This document shows, piece by piece, positions 32,969 through 42,937 of a stretch of DNA of 64,000 nucleotides (position 1 is the first letter of the stretch; the number at the start of each line of letters is the position of its first letter). The notes under the pieces were generated by a model. The model saw nothing but the letters and a program-made list of their open reading frames with translations. It did not search any database and was not told where the DNA came from. The stretch comes from Flavobacterium hankyongi (GTDB taxonomy: Bacteria; Bacteroidota; Bacteroidia; Flavobacteriales; Flavobacteriaceae), in contig NZ_CP085725.1 in the NCBI RefSeq assembly GCF_036840915.1, forward strand, positions 1,550,001 through 1,614,000. The letters run 5' to 3'. The position numbers were made by a program, and so were the translations under genes.

Positions 32969-33658
32969 ATGACCCATTCATTAATTGACATAAAAGACAT
33001 AAAACGTGATTTCCAACTTGGAAGCGAAACTATAAACGTTTTAAAAGGTATTGATTTAAAAATCAATAAAGGTGAATATGTAGCATTAATGGGACCTTCA
33101 GGTTCTGGAAAATCAACTTTAATGAATCTTTTAGGCTGTTTGGATACTCCTACTTCTGGGACTTATATTTTGAATAATAAAGATGTTAGCCAAATGGTAG
33201 ATGATGAATTGGCCGAAATTCGTAATAAAGAAATTGGATTTGTTTTTCAAACTTTCAACTTATTGCCAAGAACAACTGCTTTAGATAATGTGGCATTACC
33301 TATGATTTATGCAGGTTACTCAAAAACAGATAGAACTGAACGTGCAAAAGAAGTTCTAAATCAAGTTGGTTTAGGAGACCGCATGGATCATCAACCCAAT
33401 CAACTTTCTGGAGGACAACGCCAGCGTGTTGCTGTAGCTCGTGCATTGGTTAACAAACCATCAATAATTCTTGCCGATGAGCCTACAGGTAATCTTGACA
33501 GTAAAACTTCTGTAGAAATCATGAAACTTTTTAATGAAATTCATGCAAATGGAAATACAGTAATCTTAGTAACACACGAAGAAGATATTGCTCAACATGC
33601 TCATAGAATTATACGTCTTAGAGACGGCCTTATTGAAAGTGACAATCAAAATAAATAA
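32969..33658 (+). CDS. LolD/MacB-like ABC ATPase without adjacent permease
   Basis: This 229-residue ABC ATPase has Walker [10 protein letters not shown] near 41, signature [15 protein letters not shown] near 143 and Walker [13 protein letters not shown] near 163. This places it with the LolD/MacB/FtsE type-VII group that drives lipoprotein release or mechanotransmission. Usually a FtsX-like permease gene is adjacent; none is seen here, so it must work with a permease encoded elsewhere. A terminator follows. Confidence 0.9.
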   Translation: MTHSLIDIKDIKRDFQLGSETINVLKGIDLKINKGEYVALMGPSGSGKSTLMNLLGCLDTPTSGTYILNNKDVSQMVDDELAEIRNKEIGFVFQTFNLLPRTTALDNVALPMIYAGYSKTDRTERAKEVLNQVGLGDRMDHQPNQLSGGQRQRVAVARALVNKPSIILADEPTGNLDSKTSVEIMKLFNEIHANGNTVILVTHEEDIAQHAHRIIRLRDGLIESDNQNK

Positions 33659-33708
33659 CAATTAACATTAAAAACCACTTAGACAATTTATATATAAAAA
33701 TTAGATTT

Positions 33709-33739
33709 AAAAAGATTACTTAAAAAAGTGATCTTTTTT
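33709..33739 (+). terminator. Terminator after the LolD-like gene
   Basis: AAAAAGATTACTT / AAGTGATCTTTTT hairpin with one G-T pair and a T run. Confidence 0.8.
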
Positions 33740-33784
33740 CATATAGCTCTATAAGTAATGCTTTCCCAATTTCTATTAATATGA

Positions 33785-33792
33785 TATATTTG
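33785..33792 (+). promoter_or_regulatory. -7 element upstream of the 33810 gene
   Basis: TATATTTG fits TAnnTTTG, 17 bases before the ATG. Confidence 0.45.
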
Positions 33793-33809
33793 AAACAATT
33801 TTTCTTCAA

Positions 33810-34190
33810 ATGAAAAAAGTGTTACTAATATTACTCTTTTTAGTGTCTTGTTTTTGTTTTTCACAAAACGAAACTCATAAATCTATTACAAATACTTTTA
33901 TACAAAACTTCAATAGCTATAATTTTGAAAATATATTTCAATCGTTTTCAGAAAAAATGCAAAAAGCTAAAACTAAAGAATACTTTCATAATTTTTTTTC
34001 AAGAATAAGAACTGAAAATGGAGCAATTCTGAATTTAGAACTTTTAAAATACAGAGAAACTAAAGAAAAAATAACGCAAGGAATATATAATTCTGAAAAT
34101 GAAAATGGTGAACTTACAATAAAAATTACTATTGATAGAACTGGCCAAATCATTGGATTATATATCTTTAAAAAGAAAATTTACATTTAA
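33810..34190 (+). CDS. Exported small protein, possibly DUF3887-like
   Basis: This 126-residue protein has a Sec signal peptide (1-18, ending CFCFSQ). The mature sequence has FNSYNFENIFQSFSEKMQKA and a C-terminal hydrophobic strand. The pattern recalls the NTF2-like DUF3887 fold found as N-terminal domains of some hydrolases, but I am not certain. It ends 4 bp before the cobalamin adenosyltransferase gene, so the two are probably co-transcribed. Confidence 0.6.
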   Translation: MKKVLLILLFLVSCFCFSQNETHKSITNTFIQNFNSYNFENIFQSFSEKMQKAKTKEYFHNFFSRIRTENGAILNLELLKYRETKEKITQGIYNSENENGELTIKITIDRTGQIIGLYIFKKKIYI

Positions 34191-34194
34191 AAGC

Positions 34195-34764
34195 ATGAAA
34201 GTTTATACAAAAACAGGCGATAAAGGAACCACTGCCCTATTTGGTGGCACACGTGTCCCTAAACACCATATTCGCATTGAAAGCTACGGTACTGTTGACG
34301 AATTAAATTCTCACATAGGGCTCATTCGTGACCAAGACATTAATCCATTATATAAAAGTGTTTTAATTGAAGTACAAGATAGATTATTTACACTTGGAGC
34401 TATTTTAGCTACTCCTCCAGAGAAAGAGGTTTTAAAGAATGGAGAAAAGAGACTTCAAAATCTAGGAATTACTGAAGTAGACATTGAATATTTAGAAAAA
34501 GAAATCGATGCTATGGAAGCTGATTTACCTCCTATGACGCACTTTGTTTTACCAGGAGGCCACACAATAGTGTCATATTGTCATATAGCACGCTGTGTAT
34601 GCCGTCGTGCCGAGCGTTTAGCCACACACTTACACGAACTTGAACCTACCGACGAGCTTGTTTTAAAGTATCTAAACCGACTTTCTGACTACCTTTTTGT
34701 ACTGGCACGAAAGTTGTCACATGATTTGCACGCTAATGAGGTACCATGGATACCCAGAAAATAG
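34195..34764 (+). CDS. ATP:cob(I)alamin adenosyltransferase, PduO type
   Basis: This 189-residue protein makes adenosylcobalamin from cob(I)alamin. It has KVYTKTGDKGTTALFGG at the N-terminus, SYGTVDELNSHIG, and the RCVCRRAERL catalytic stretch near 138-147. The start at 34195 was chosen because the family begins exactly at this segment; the longer frame runs into the upstream gene. No B12 riboswitch is visible. With meaB at 43.7 kb it fits a B12-dependent methylmalonyl-CoA mutase pathway. Confidence 0.93.
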   Translation: MKVYTKTGDKGTTALFGGTRVPKHHIRIESYGTVDELNSHIGLIRDQDINPLYKSVLIEVQDRLFTLGAILATPPEKEVLKNGEKRLQNLGITEVDIEYLEKEIDAMEADLPPMTHFVLPGGHTIVSYCHIARCVCRRAERLATHLHELEPTDELVLKYLNRLSDYLFVLARKLSHDLHANEVPWIPRK

Positions 34765-34774
34765 CTTTTGACCA

Positions 34775-34804
34775 TTAGTTCTATCAATTTAAAAGTAGAA
34801 CTAA
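34775..34804 (+). terminator. Hairpin after the adenosyltransferase gene
   Basis: TTAGTTCTA / TAGAACTAA stem; the trailing T run is lacking, so a role as terminator is uncertain. Confidence 0.45.
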
Positions 34805-34856
34805 ATAATCAAAAAAAGACGTTCTTAAATTTAACTGAAAATAAATCAAAAAAAAC

Positions 34857-34886
34857 TTGATTTTTTTTGTAGAAAAATTATATTTG
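34857..34886 (+). promoter_or_regulatory. Promoter of the DUF2795 gene
   Basis: TTG (34857-34859), 19 bases, then TATATTTG (34879-34886): the best match in the window to the Bacteroidota TTG-N19-TAnnTTTG pattern. It lies 24 bases before the ATG at 34911. Confidence 0.75.
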
Positions 34887-34910
34887 CACAAATTAAAAAT
34901 TTTTACTGAG

Positions 34911-35132
34911 ATGTATTGGACATTAGAATTAGCATCGTATTTAAGTGATGCTCCGTGGCCTGCTACTAAAGACGAATTAATCGACTACGCCATTAGAACT
35001 GGTGCACCTCTTGAGGTGGTAGAAAACTTACAATCTATCGAGGATGAGGGCGAAATTTACGAATCGATGGAAGAAATTTGGCCAGATTATCCAACAGACG
35101 AAGATTATCTTTGGAACGAGGATGAATATTAA
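34911..35132 (+). CDS. DUF2795 small acidic protein
   Basis: This 73-residue protein reads MYWTLELASYLSDAPWPATK, then AIRTGAPLEVVENLQSIEDE and an acidic, aromatic tail. It matches DUF2795 proteins common in Flavobacteria, with unknown function. The ATG at 34911 was chosen because a strong promoter lies just upstream and would otherwise be inside the coding frame. A strong terminator separates it from secA. Confidence 0.85.
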   Translation: MYWTLELASYLSDAPWPATKDELIDYAIRTGAPLEVVENLQSIEDEGEIYESMEEIWPDYPTDEDYLWNEDEY

Positions 35133-35150
35133 TAAAAATAAAACCTACTA

Positions 35151-35178
35151 AAAAAGTCTCTTTGGAGACTTTTTTTTT
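35151..35178 (+). terminator. Terminator before secA
   Basis: AAAAAGTCTC / GAGACTTTTT hairpin with a short loop and a T run. Confidence 0.9.
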
Positions 35179-35210
35179 GGTTAATTTTACACATTTTTAA
35201 AATAAATACT

Positions 35211-38200
35211 ATGAGCTTCATAAACAGCATATTGAAGGTTTTTGTTGGAGATAAATCTGAAAAAGATGTAAAAGCAATCCAACCAATTATAAATAAAATA
35301 AAATCATTTGAAGGAGCATTAGCTGGACTTTCAAACGATCAACTTAGAGCTAAAACAGTTGAGTTTAAAGAAAAAATTAAACAAGCTCGCGCTGATAAAG
35401 ACACTAAAATTGCTTCCTTAAAACAGGATGTAGAAAAAATTTCTGATGTTGATGCAAGAGAAGATGTTTATAATGAAATCGACAAACTGGAAAAAGAAGC
35501 TTATGAAATTTCAGAAAAAACATTAAACGAAATTCTTCCTGAAGCTTTTGCAGTTGTAAAAGAAACAGCTCGTCGTTTCAAAGAAAATACTGAAATTACC
35601 GTTACTTCAACTCCAACAGATAGAGAACTTTCTGCTACAAAACCTTATATTTCAATTCAAGGAGACAATGCTGTTTGGGCAAATTCATGGGATGCAGCTG
35701 GAAAAGCAATTACTTGGGACATGATTCACTATGATGTTCAAATGATTGGTGGTGTTGTTTTACATCAAGGAAAAATTGCTGAAATGCAAACTGGTGAAGG
35801 AAAAACATTAGTTGCTACCCTCCCATTATACTTAAATGCACTAACAGGAAATGGTGTTCACTTAGTAACTGTGAATGATTATCTTGCAAAACGTGACAGT
35901 ACTTGGAAAGCACCTTTATTCGAATTCCACGGATTAACAGTTGACTGTATAGACAATCACCAACCTAATTCAGATGCTCGTAAAAAAGCATACAATGCTG
36001 ATATCACTTACGGAACTAACAACGAATTTGGTTTCGACTACCTACGTGATAACATGGCACACTCTCCTAATGATTTAGTACAACGCAAACATAATTTTGC
36101 TATTGTAGATGAGGTTGACTCGGTATTAATTGACGATGCTCGTACACCTTTAATTATTTCTGGTCAAGTTACAGACGGTGATCGTCATGAATTCAACGAA
36201 TTAAGACCAAAAATCGAGGATTTAGTTGGAATTCAACGTCAATTAGCTAACGGATTTTTATCTGAAGCAAAAAAATTAATTTCATCAGGTAACACCAAAG
36301 AAGGAGGAGTTCAATTATTACGTGCTCACCGTGCACTACCTAAAAATAAAGCATTAATTAAATTCTTATCAGAAGAAGGAGTAAAACAATTACTTCAAAA
36401 AACTGAAAACGAATACATGCAAGATAACAACCGTAAAATGCCAATTATTGATGAGGCTTTATACTTTGTTATTGAAGAAAAAAACAATCAGGTAGAATTA
36501 ACAGAAAGCGGAATCAAAGAATTATCAAAAACTACTGATGATAGATTCTTCGTTTTACCAGATATTGGAACTGAAATTGCTCGAATTGAAAAATTAAACC
36601 TTTCAAAAGAAGAAGAAGCTGAACAAAAAGAAGCTTTATTTGCTGATTTCTCTGTGAAAAGTGAGCGTATCCATACATTAACACAATTATTAAAAGCATA
36701 TACTTTATTTGAAAAAGATACAGAATATGTAATCATGGATAACAAAGTCATGATTGTAGATGAGCAAACGGGACGTATCATGGATGGTCGTCGTTACTCT
36801 GATGGATTGCACCAAGCAATTGAAGCAAAAGAAAACGTAAAAATCGAAGACGCTACACAAACTTACGCTACAATTACACTTCAAAATTACTTCCGTATGT
36901 ACAACAAATTAGGAGGTATGACGGGTACAGCTGTAACTGAAGCGGGTGAGTTTTGGGAAATATATAAATTGGACGTAGTAGAAATTCCAACTAACAGAGG
37001 AATTTCTCGTAAAGACAAAGAAGATTTAATCTATCGTTCGGTTCGTGAAAAATTTAATGCTGTTGCAGAAGATGTTCAACAATTAGTAAGTGAAGGTCGT
37101 CCTGTATTAATTGGTACAACTTCAGTTGAAATATCAGAATTATTAAGCCGTATGCTTAAAATGAAAGGTATTCAACACAATGTATTAAATGCAAAATTAC
37201 ACAAGCAAGAAGCACAAATCGTTGCTGAAGCTGGTAAACCAGGTGTTGTAACTATTGCTACAAACATGGCTGGTCGTGGTACCGATATTAAATTGACTGA
37301 CGAAGTAAAAGCAGCTGGTGGTTTAGCCATCATTGGTACAGAACGTCACGATTCACGTCGTGTAGACCGTCAGTTACGTGGTCGTGCTGGTCGTCAAGGA
37401 GATCCAGGAAGTTCACAATTTTATGTATCATTAGAAGATAACTTAATGCGTTTATTTGGTTCTGAGAGAGTAGCTAAAGTTATGGACAGAATGGGCTTAA
37501 AAGAAGGTGAAGTTATCCAACATTCAATGATGACAAAATCTATTGAAAGAGCTCAAAAGAAAGTAGAAGAAAACAACTTTGGTGTTCGTAAACGTTTATT
37601 GGAATATGATGACGTTATGAACTCTCAACGTGAAGTAGTTTACAAACGTCGTCGTCATGCTTTACATGGAGAACGTTTGAAACTAGATATTGCTAATATG
37701 ATTTATGATGTTTGTGATAACATTGTAGAGAAAAACAAATTATCTAAAGATTTCAAAAATTTTGAATTCGAATTAATTCGTTATTTGTCAATAACATCTC
37801 CAGTGAATGAAGCTGATTTTAACAGGTTATCAGATCAAGAAATTACTGGAAAAGTTTACAAAGCAGCATCAGAATATTATCAAGCTAAAAACGAAAGGGA
37901 TGCTAACGAAGCTTTACCTATCATCAAAAACATCTATGAGAATCCAAACAATCAATTTGAAAGAATCATTGTTCCTTTCTCTGATGGAATAAAATCATTA
38001 AATGTAGTAACAGACTTAAAGAAAGCTTACGAATCTCAAGGAAAACAATTAGTTGCTGACTTCGAAAAGAACATCACTCTTGCTATTGTTGACGAGGCTT
38101 GGAAAAAACATTTACGTAAAATGGACGAATTGAAACAATCTGTTCAATTAGCTGTTCACGAACAAAAAGATCCATTACTAATCTATAAATTTGAAGCATT

Positions 38201-38573
38201 CAACTTGTTCAAAAACATGTTAGACGGTATTAATAAAGAGGTTATTTCTTTCCTTTTCAAAGGAGATTTACCTCAACAAAACACTAACATTCAAGAAGCA
38301 GTTGAAGAAGTTCATAACGAAAGTTACATAGAAAGCAAAGACGAAGTGTTAAACATGGAAGAGCAAGCTGAGCGTAACAGAGAAGCTATGCAAAATGCAG
38401 GACAATCTCAGCAACACCATGTAACTGAAACTATTGTTCGTGATCAACCTAAGATTAACCGTAATGATAATGTTACTATCAAACATGTAATGAGTGGAAA
38501 ATCTGAAACAATGAAATTCAAAAAAGCTGAATCTCTTTTAGCTTCTGGCGAATGGGTTATAGTTCAAGAATAA
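35211..38573 (+). CDS. secA: Protein translocase subunit SecA
   Basis: This 1120-residue ATPase drives Sec-dependent export. It has Walker [10 protein letters not shown] near 196, [25 protein letters not shown] near 302, [10 protein letters not shown] and the [12 protein letters not shown] arginine-finger region. It is longer than the roughly 900-residue E. coli protein: there is an extra helical segment near 330-410 and a long C-terminal extension. It lacks the cysteine-rich zinc tail and ends [15 protein letters not shown]. This length is usual for Bacteroidota. The gene stands alone, with terminators on both sides. Confidence 0.96.
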   Translation: MSFINSILKVFVGDKSEKDVKAIQPIINKIKSFEGALAGLSNDQLRAKTVEFKEKIKQARADKDTKIASLKQDVEKISDVDAREDVYNEIDKLEKEAYEISEKTLNEILPEAFAVVKETARRFKENTEITVTSTPTDRELSATKPYISIQGDNAVWANSWDAAGKAITWDMIHYDVQMIGGVVLHQGKIAEMQTGEGKTLVATLPLYLNALTGNGVHLVTVNDYLAKRDSTWKAPLFEFHGLTVDCIDNHQPNSDARKKAYNADITYGTNNEFGFDYLRDNMAHSPNDLVQRKHNFAIVDEVDSVLIDDARTPLIISGQVTDGDRHEFNELRPKIEDLVGIQRQLANGFLSEAKKLISSGNTKEGGVQLLRAHRALPKNKALIKFLSEEGVKQLLQKTENEYMQDNNRKMPIIDEALYFVIEEKNNQVELTESGIKELSKTTDDRFFVLPDIGTEIARIEKLNLSKEEEAEQKEALFADFSVKSERIHTLTQLLKAYTLFEKDTEYVIMDNKVMIVDEQTGRIMDGRRYSDGLHQAIEAKENVKIEDATQTYATITLQNYFRMYNKLGGMTGTAVTEAGEFWEIYKLDVVEIPTNRGISRKDKEDLIYRSVREKFNAVAEDVQQLVSEGRPVLIGTTSVEISELLSRMLKMKGIQHNVLNAKLHKQEAQIVAEAGKPGVVTIATNMAGRGTDIKLTDEVKAAGGLAIIGTERHDSRRVDRQLRGRAGRQGDPGSSQFYVSLEDNLMRLFGSERVAKVMDRMGLKEGEVIQHSMMTKSIERAQKKVEENNFGVRKRLLEYDDVMNSQREVVYKRRRHALHGERLKLDIANMIYDVCDNIVEKNKLSKDFKNFEFELIRYLSITSPVNEADFNRLSDQEITGKVYKAASEYYQAKNERDANEALPIIKNIYENPNNQFERIIVPFSDGIKSLNVVTDLKKAYESQGKQLVADFEKNITLAIVDEAWKKHLRKMDELKQSVQLAVHEQKDPLLIYKFEAFNLFKNMLDGINKEVISFLFKGDLPQQNTNIQEAVEEVHNESYIESKDEVLNMEEQAERNREAMQNAGQSQQHHVTETIVRDQPKINRNDNVTIKHVMSGKSETMKFKKAESLLASGEWVIVQE

Positions 38574-38596
38574 CATTTATCAAGTACTAATAAATA

Positions 38597-38640
38597 AAAT
38601 CCCTAATTACAAAGAATGTAGTTGGGGATTTTTATATTTG
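38597..38640 (+). terminator. secA terminator merging into the next promoter's -7 element
   Basis: AAATCCCTAATTAC / GTAGTTGGGGATTT hairpin followed by TTTT, directly continued by TATATTTG (38633-38640), the -7 box of the next gene. Confidence 0.8.
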
Positions 38641-38653
38641 AAAAAATTACAAA

Positions 38654-39223
38654 ATGAAAAAAATCATAGTTTTCGTAGTTCTGTTTATTAGTTTTTACAA
38701 TTATGCACAAAACATTGACGCATTAAAAATAAATGCATACAAAGTATATGATTGTACTGCTAAACAAGACTTTAATTGTATTTTAGATTTATCTTACCCA
38801 AAACTTTTTTCCATAGCACCAAGGGAAACAATGCTAAAAGTTCTAGAAAGTAGCTTTGACGGAAATACTGACTTTAAAATTAAAATGATAACAGTTGACC
38901 CTAATTTTCAATATGGTAAAATCAAAAAAATAGAAAACAAGACTTTTTGTGTAATTAAACACAATAATGCCATGACAATGACTTTTACAGAAAAAATTGA
39001 AACTCCTGAGATGTATATAAGTCTGTTTAAAGAATCAATGAAAACTGATGATATTACTTTTGATGAAAAAACAAATTCAATAACTATTAAATTAATTTCA
39101 ACAATGGTTGCTGTTGCAGACAGCACCACAAATAATGAATGGCGATTTTTGAATGATGATAAAAGTGGTAAAATTTTCTCATTAATTTTTAATGATAACA
39201 TCAAAAAAGAATTAGGTCTTTAA
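38654..39223 (+). CDS. Exported hypothetical protein
   Basis: This 189-residue protein has a Sec signal peptide (1-19, ending NYAQ). The mature domain has two early cysteines (YDCTAKQDFNCILDLSYP) and alternating beta strands, reminiscent of NTF2-like folds but not assigned. A -7 element TATATTTG lies 13 bases upstream. The methyltransferase gene follows 17 bp later. Confidence 0.7.
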   Translation: MKKIIVFVVLFISFYNYAQNIDALKINAYKVYDCTAKQDFNCILDLSYPKLFSIAPRETMLKVLESSFDGNTDFKIKMITVDPNFQYGKIKKIENKTFCVIKHNNAMTMTFTEKIETPEMYISLFKESMKTDDITFDEKTNSITIKLISTMVAVADSTTNNEWRFLNDDKSGKIFSLIFNDNIKKELGL

Positions 39224-39240
39224 TTTGCTTATATTGTAAA

Positions 39241-39873
39241 ATGAACTCCACTTGCCCACTTTGCGATACAAAAAGCTCTTTTTTTGAAGAAGTTCAAACT
39301 CGCGTTTATTACAAATGTTCAGAATGTAAGGGTATTTTTATGGATTCTTCGCAGTACATGAGTTTTGAAAACGAAGAAAAACATTATCGCTTTCACAATA
39401 ATGATGCAAATGACATAGGGTATCAAAACTTTGTATCTCCTATAACTAATAGAGTTCTAAATGATTTTACTTTCAAAGATTCTGGATTGGATTTTGGGGC
39501 TGGAACTGGTTCTCCCATTACCAAAGTGCTTCGGGACAACGTTTATCAAATTGCTGAATACGATCCATACTTCCACAATAACCACGAATTATTAAAAACC
39601 AAATACAATTACATTGCCAGTTGTGAAGTAGTAGAGCACTTTCATCATCCAAATAAAGAATTTGCCTTACTAAAGAATCTTTTATTAAAAGGAGGCAAAT
39701 TATACATCATGACGCATTTGTACGATCCTGAAATTGATTTTCCTTCATGGTATTATATAAAAGATCACACACATGTCTTCTTATACCAAAAAGAAACAAT
39801 GGAATGGATTGTCAATAAATTTGGTTTTACTTCCGTTGAAATAAAAAACCGCTTAATTGTATTTTCAAATTAG
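39241..39873 (+). CDS. Zinc-ribbon plus SAM-dependent methyltransferase
   Basis: This 210-residue protein begins with a four-cysteine zinc ribbon (CPLC near 5-8, CSEC near 27-30). A class I methyltransferase core follows: LDFGAGTGSPITKVL near 83-97 and a CEVVEHFHHPNKEF segment near 128-141. This two-domain layout occurs in flavobacterial methyltransferases of unknown target. The stop overlaps that of the convergent flavoprotein gene by 4 bp. Confidence 0.85.
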   Translation: MNSTCPLCDTKSSFFEEVQTRVYYKCSECKGIFMDSSQYMSFENEEKHYRFHNNDANDIGYQNFVSPITNRVLNDFTFKDSGLDFGAGTGSPITKVLRDNVYQIAEYDPYFHNNHELLKTKYNYIASCEVVEHFHHPNKEFALLKNLLLKGGKLYIMTHLYDPEIDFPSWYYIKDHTHVFLYQKETMEWIVNKFGFTSVEIKNRLIVFSN

Positions 39874-41273
39874 TTCCTATCCGGCAAAATTTTCCCTGGA
39901 TTCATAATATTGTTTGGATCGAAAATGTATTTGATTTGTTCCATTAATTCTAAATGTGACTTTGAAAAAGCAATATCCATATAATTTTTTTGAACAAAAC
40001 CAATGCCGTGCTCTCCCGAAAGTGTTCCTTTTAAAGAAACCGTCAATTCAAAAATTTCACGAATTCCTTTAGGTACTTCTTTTTTCCAATTATCATCGGC
40101 CATATCTCCTTTTACAATATTTACGTGTAGATTTCCATCTCCAGCGTGACCATAACAAACCGATTTGAATCCGTATTTATTGCCAATGTCTTTAATTCCT
40201 TTTAATAACTTAGGCAATTCATATCTTGGAACAACCGTATCTTCTTCCTTATATATTGAATTTGCTTTTACAGCCTCTGCAACACCACGACGCATTTTCC
40301 ATAAAGCATTTTTTTGATCTTCACTGTCTGCAAAAAGGATTTCGTCAATTTCAAACTTTTCTACGACTTCCATAATTTTTTCTGCTTCAAGCATTAAAAT
40401 TTCAGGATAATTACCATCAACTTCAATTAATAAATGTGCCTGATGTTCTGGTTTTACATTTACAGAAATTCCTTCAACATATTGCAAACTCCAATCGATT
40501 GCATCTCTTTCCATGAACTCTAACGCACTTGGAACAACTCCTGCTCTGAAAATTGCCGAAACGGCTTCACAAGCTTGTTCTGCTTTATAAAAAGGAACCA
40601 GCATTAAAACATTATGAGCATTTTTTGGTAAAAGTTTTAAAACAGCTTTTGTCACTACTCCCAACGTTCCTTCGCTACCCACCATTAACTGTGTTAAATT
40701 ATAACCTGTAGAATTTTTTAAGGTATTGGCACCTGTCCAAATAATCTCTCCGTTAGGCAAAACTACTTCAAGATTTAGCACATAATCCTTGGTAACGCCA
40801 TATTTAACAGCTCTCGCTCCACCAGCATTTTCTGCAATATTACCTCCAATAAAACAACTGCCCATACTGCTAGGATCTACTGGATAAAACAACTCTTTTT
40901 GAGCAACAGTATCACGCAAAATTTGAGTAATAACTCCAGGCTCAACAGTAACTTGAAGATTTTGTTCATCAATATCCAGAATTTTGTTCATGCGCTCCAT
41001 TGACATACCAATACCTTGTAAAAGGCTCAATGCTCCACCACTTAATCCTGTTCTCCCACCAATAGGAACTACAGCCAAATAATAGTCATTAGCCAATTTC
41101 ATAATTTTTGAAACCTCTTCAGTAGAAGCTGGTTTTACAACTACTCCTGGTGGAAAGTTATAATCTTCAGTTTCATCATGACCATAGTGTTTACGTGTTT
41201 CTTCATCGGTAAAAACAAAAGAAGAACCAACAATTAATTCAAGTTTATTTATTATTTCGGGTGTGAATTGCAT
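39870..41273 (-). CDS. FAD-linked oxidase, GlcD/D-lactate dehydrogenase-like
   Basis: This 467-residue flavoprotein has an N-terminal FAD-binding type-4 domain (VVPIGGRTGLSGGAL near 71-85, PSSMGSCFIGGNIAENAGG near 140-158). The C-terminal FAD-oxidase cap shows YGHAGDGNLHVNIV and LSGEHGIG with the metal-binding His residues. It resembles glycolate oxidase GlcD or D-2-hydroxyglutarate/D-lactate dehydrogenase; the substrate is not decided by sequence. No iron-sulfur subunit gene is adjacent. Confidence 0.92.
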   Translation of the reverse strand: MQFTPEIINKLELIVGSSFVFTDEETRKHYGHDETEDYNFPPGVVVKPASTEEVSKIMKLANDYYLAVVPIGGRTGLSGGALSLLQGIGMSMERMNKILDIDEQNLQVTVEPGVITQILRDTVAQKELFYPVDPSSMGSCFIGGNIAENAGGARAVKYGVTKDYVLNLEVVLPNGEIIWTGANTLKNSTGYNLTQLMVGSEGTLGVVTKAVLKLLPKNAHNVLMLVPFYKAEQACEAVSAIFRAGVVPSALEFMERDAIDWSLQYVEGISVNVKPEHQAHLLIEVDGNYPEILMLEAEKIMEVVEKFEIDEILFADSEDQKNALWKMRRGVAEAVKANSIYKEEDTVVPRYELPKLLKGIKDIGNKYGFKSVCYGHAGDGNLHVNIVKGDMADDNWKKEVPKGIREIFELTVSLKGTLSGEHGIGFVQKNYMDIAFSKSHLELMEQIKYIFDPNNIMNPGKILPDRN

Positions 41274-41342
41274 AACAGATTATTTTAAACAAATTTAGCA
41301 AACTTAATAATAAAGAAAGTAAAGCTTATTATAAAGTTACTC

Positions 41343-41437
41343 CACTAGCCCTGAGGGAGTGTCATCCTTTTTTGCTTTTGATTTCGAGAGCCTCAATGAC
41401 CAGCAAAAAAGATATAACGGACAGCGGGAAAAAGCTT
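41343..41437 (-). repeat. Intergenic repeat element, copy 2 (long hairpin core)
   Basis: On the minus strand: TTCCCGCTGTCCG (41418-41430) at the left, then a CTTTTTTGCT / AGCAAAAAAG hairpin with a 30-base loop, then CACTCCCTCAGGGCTAGTG (41343-41361) at the right. The ends match the element at 3485 while the core does not. This is the only clear structure in the gap between the flavoprotein and transporter genes. Confidence 0.6.
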
Positions 41438-42349
41438 CTAAATAAATTTCAGTACAAAATACCAAAAAATCAGTGTAAGAAACGAAAGAGGAATCCCGAA
41501 ACCGATCATCATGTTAGCTAATTTAGGTTTGAGTCCATAATTTGAAGCAACAATAGCTCCCGTAATCATAGGCGCCATAGCTGATTCCAATAAAGAAACT
41601 TGTACTTCTAAACCATTCCCTTTGAGGATTACCACATACAACAGGTAAAAGAAGGCAGGAGTTATAAATAACTTGAACAGTAGGCCTAAGGTGAGGAATT
41701 TCCAATGTTTGCTTTTACTATCGAATTCTAATTGCATACCTACCGAAACAAGGGCAATTGGTGTAACTGTGCTTCCTAATCGTTGAAAAACAGATTGCAA
41801 TTCGGTTGGAAAATCGAGTTTAAAAACGTTTAAAAAGCAAGAAATTACAAAAGCTATAAAAGGTGGAAAAAACAATATTTTTTTAAAAATTTCACCAGAA
41901 CTCGTTGTGCTTCTAGAATACATTGTTGCCACCAACAATGCTAATGTTGAAACTACCACAAAAGAGCCTGGTTGATCTACAATTACAGCTGTCTCAAGAG
42001 CTTTCTTACCATAAAGTGCTTCTATAACCGGAAAGCCAACGAACGAAGTATTCCCAAGACCAGCAACAATTATTAAACATCCCGTAAGTTTTTTGGACCA
42101 ACCAAACATTTTGGAAAAAGCTGTGAAGAACAAATAGGAAAGCGCAAAACCTAACCAAGCTATCCCTAAAGGAAATAATAACTTAGAACTAATTTCTAGT
42201 TTTGGAATATAATATAAAGCAATTGCAGGAAGTGATATATAAATTACAAACTGATTGAGTGTTTTATAACTTAATGGAGGAAATACAGTATTTCTTTTGA
42301 GCACAAATCCCAAAATCATACAAACAAAAATAAGTATAATGTTATCCAT
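41438..42349 (-). CDS. AEC-family transporter
   Basis: This 303-residue membrane protein has about ten hydrophobic helices and the auxin efflux carrier layout (LPAIALYYIPK early, GLGNTSFVGFPVIEALYG in the middle). Bacterial members export malate or other organic acids; the substrate here is unknown. It is divergent from the Rrf2 regulator gene with 125 bp between the starts, so control by that regulator is possible. Confidence 0.88.
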   Translation of the reverse strand: MDNIILIFVCMILGFVLKRNTVFPPLSYKTLNQFVIYISLPAIALYYIPKLEISSKLLFPLGIAWLGFALSYLFFTAFSKMFGWSKKLTGCLIIVAGLGNTSFVGFPVIEALYGKKALETAVIVDQPGSFVVVSTLALLVATMYSRSTTSSGEIFKKILFFPPFIAFVISCFLNVFKLDFPTELQSVFQRLGSTVTPIALVSVGMQLEFDSKSKHWKFLTLGLLFKLFITPAFFYLLYVVILKGNGLEVQVSLLESAMAPMITGAIVASNYGLKPKLANMMIGFGIPLSFLTLIFWYFVLKFI

Positions 42350-42445
42350 AAAAAGATTCTAAATTACAATATTACGAGGAACTCCACTATTTTCAAGCTA
42401 TTTACATTTTTTAACAAAATTTAATTTCGCAATCTTAAAATTGTT

Positions 42446-42462
42446 ATATATTTGAAATATAT
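42446..42462. promoter_or_regulatory. Perfect palindrome overlapping the Rrf2 gene -7 element
   Basis: ATATATTT-G-AAATATAT, 8-bp arms. It contains TATATTTG (42447-42454), a -7 element, so a bound protein would block the promoter. It is a candidate Rrf2 autoregulatory operator. Confidence 0.5.
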
Positions 42463-42474
42463 TTTATTACAGTT

Positions 42475-42882
42475 ATGATAACCGGTAAGTTTGCCATTAC
42501 AACTCATATTTTAACTCTTTTAGCCAAATTCCCCACAGAATTTATGGCTTCAGATTATATTGCTGGCAGCTTAAATATTCATCCTGTTTTGGTTAGAAAA
42601 GAAATAGCAAACCTAAAAAAAAATAAATTGGTGGAAAGTAAAGAAGGTAAAAATGGTGGTGTCAAGCTATCTATTTCTCCTTCTAAAATTACATTAGAAG
42701 ATGTTTTTAAAATTACTTTTGACAAAGCAACTTTAGGTTTTTCTAAAAACGAGCCCAATCCTGAATGTCCAATTGGAAAAAAAATAAATCACAATCTGGA
42801 AGATCTATACACTAATCTTAATCAAACTGTTAGTCAGCAATTACAAAAAGTCACATTGGCTGAATTTGTTGAAAAATTTTAA
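42475..42882 (+). CDS. Rrf2-family transcriptional regulator
   Basis: This 135-residue winged-helix protein shows FAITTHILTLLAKFP, EFMASDYIAGSLNIHPVLVR (recognition region near 22-41) and the wing SKEGKNGGVKLS. It has one cysteine (NPECPIG near 98) instead of the three that ligate iron-sulfur clusters in IscR/NsrR, so it may sense electrophiles or thiol oxidation. A perfect dyad overlaps its promoter. The gene for an NAD(P)-binding oxidoreductase follows by 55 bp, like the Bacillus YwnA-YwnB pair. Confidence 0.88.
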   Translation: MITGKFAITTHILTLLAKFPTEFMASDYIAGSLNIHPVLVRKEIANLKKNKLVESKEGKNGGVKLSISPSKITLEDVFKITFDKATLGFSKNEPNPECPIGKKINHNLEDLYTNLNQTVSQQLQKVTLAEFVEKF

Positions 42883-42937
42883 TCTATTTTTTTAATTAAA
42901 ACTGTAATATTTTTTATAACAATTAAATATTTATACT

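Noticed and set aside
34765..34856. B12 riboswitch near the cobalamin adenosyltransferase gene
   Set aside because: The gene starts 4 bp after the previous gene, and the downstream gap shows only a small hairpin, with no B12-box-like sequence.
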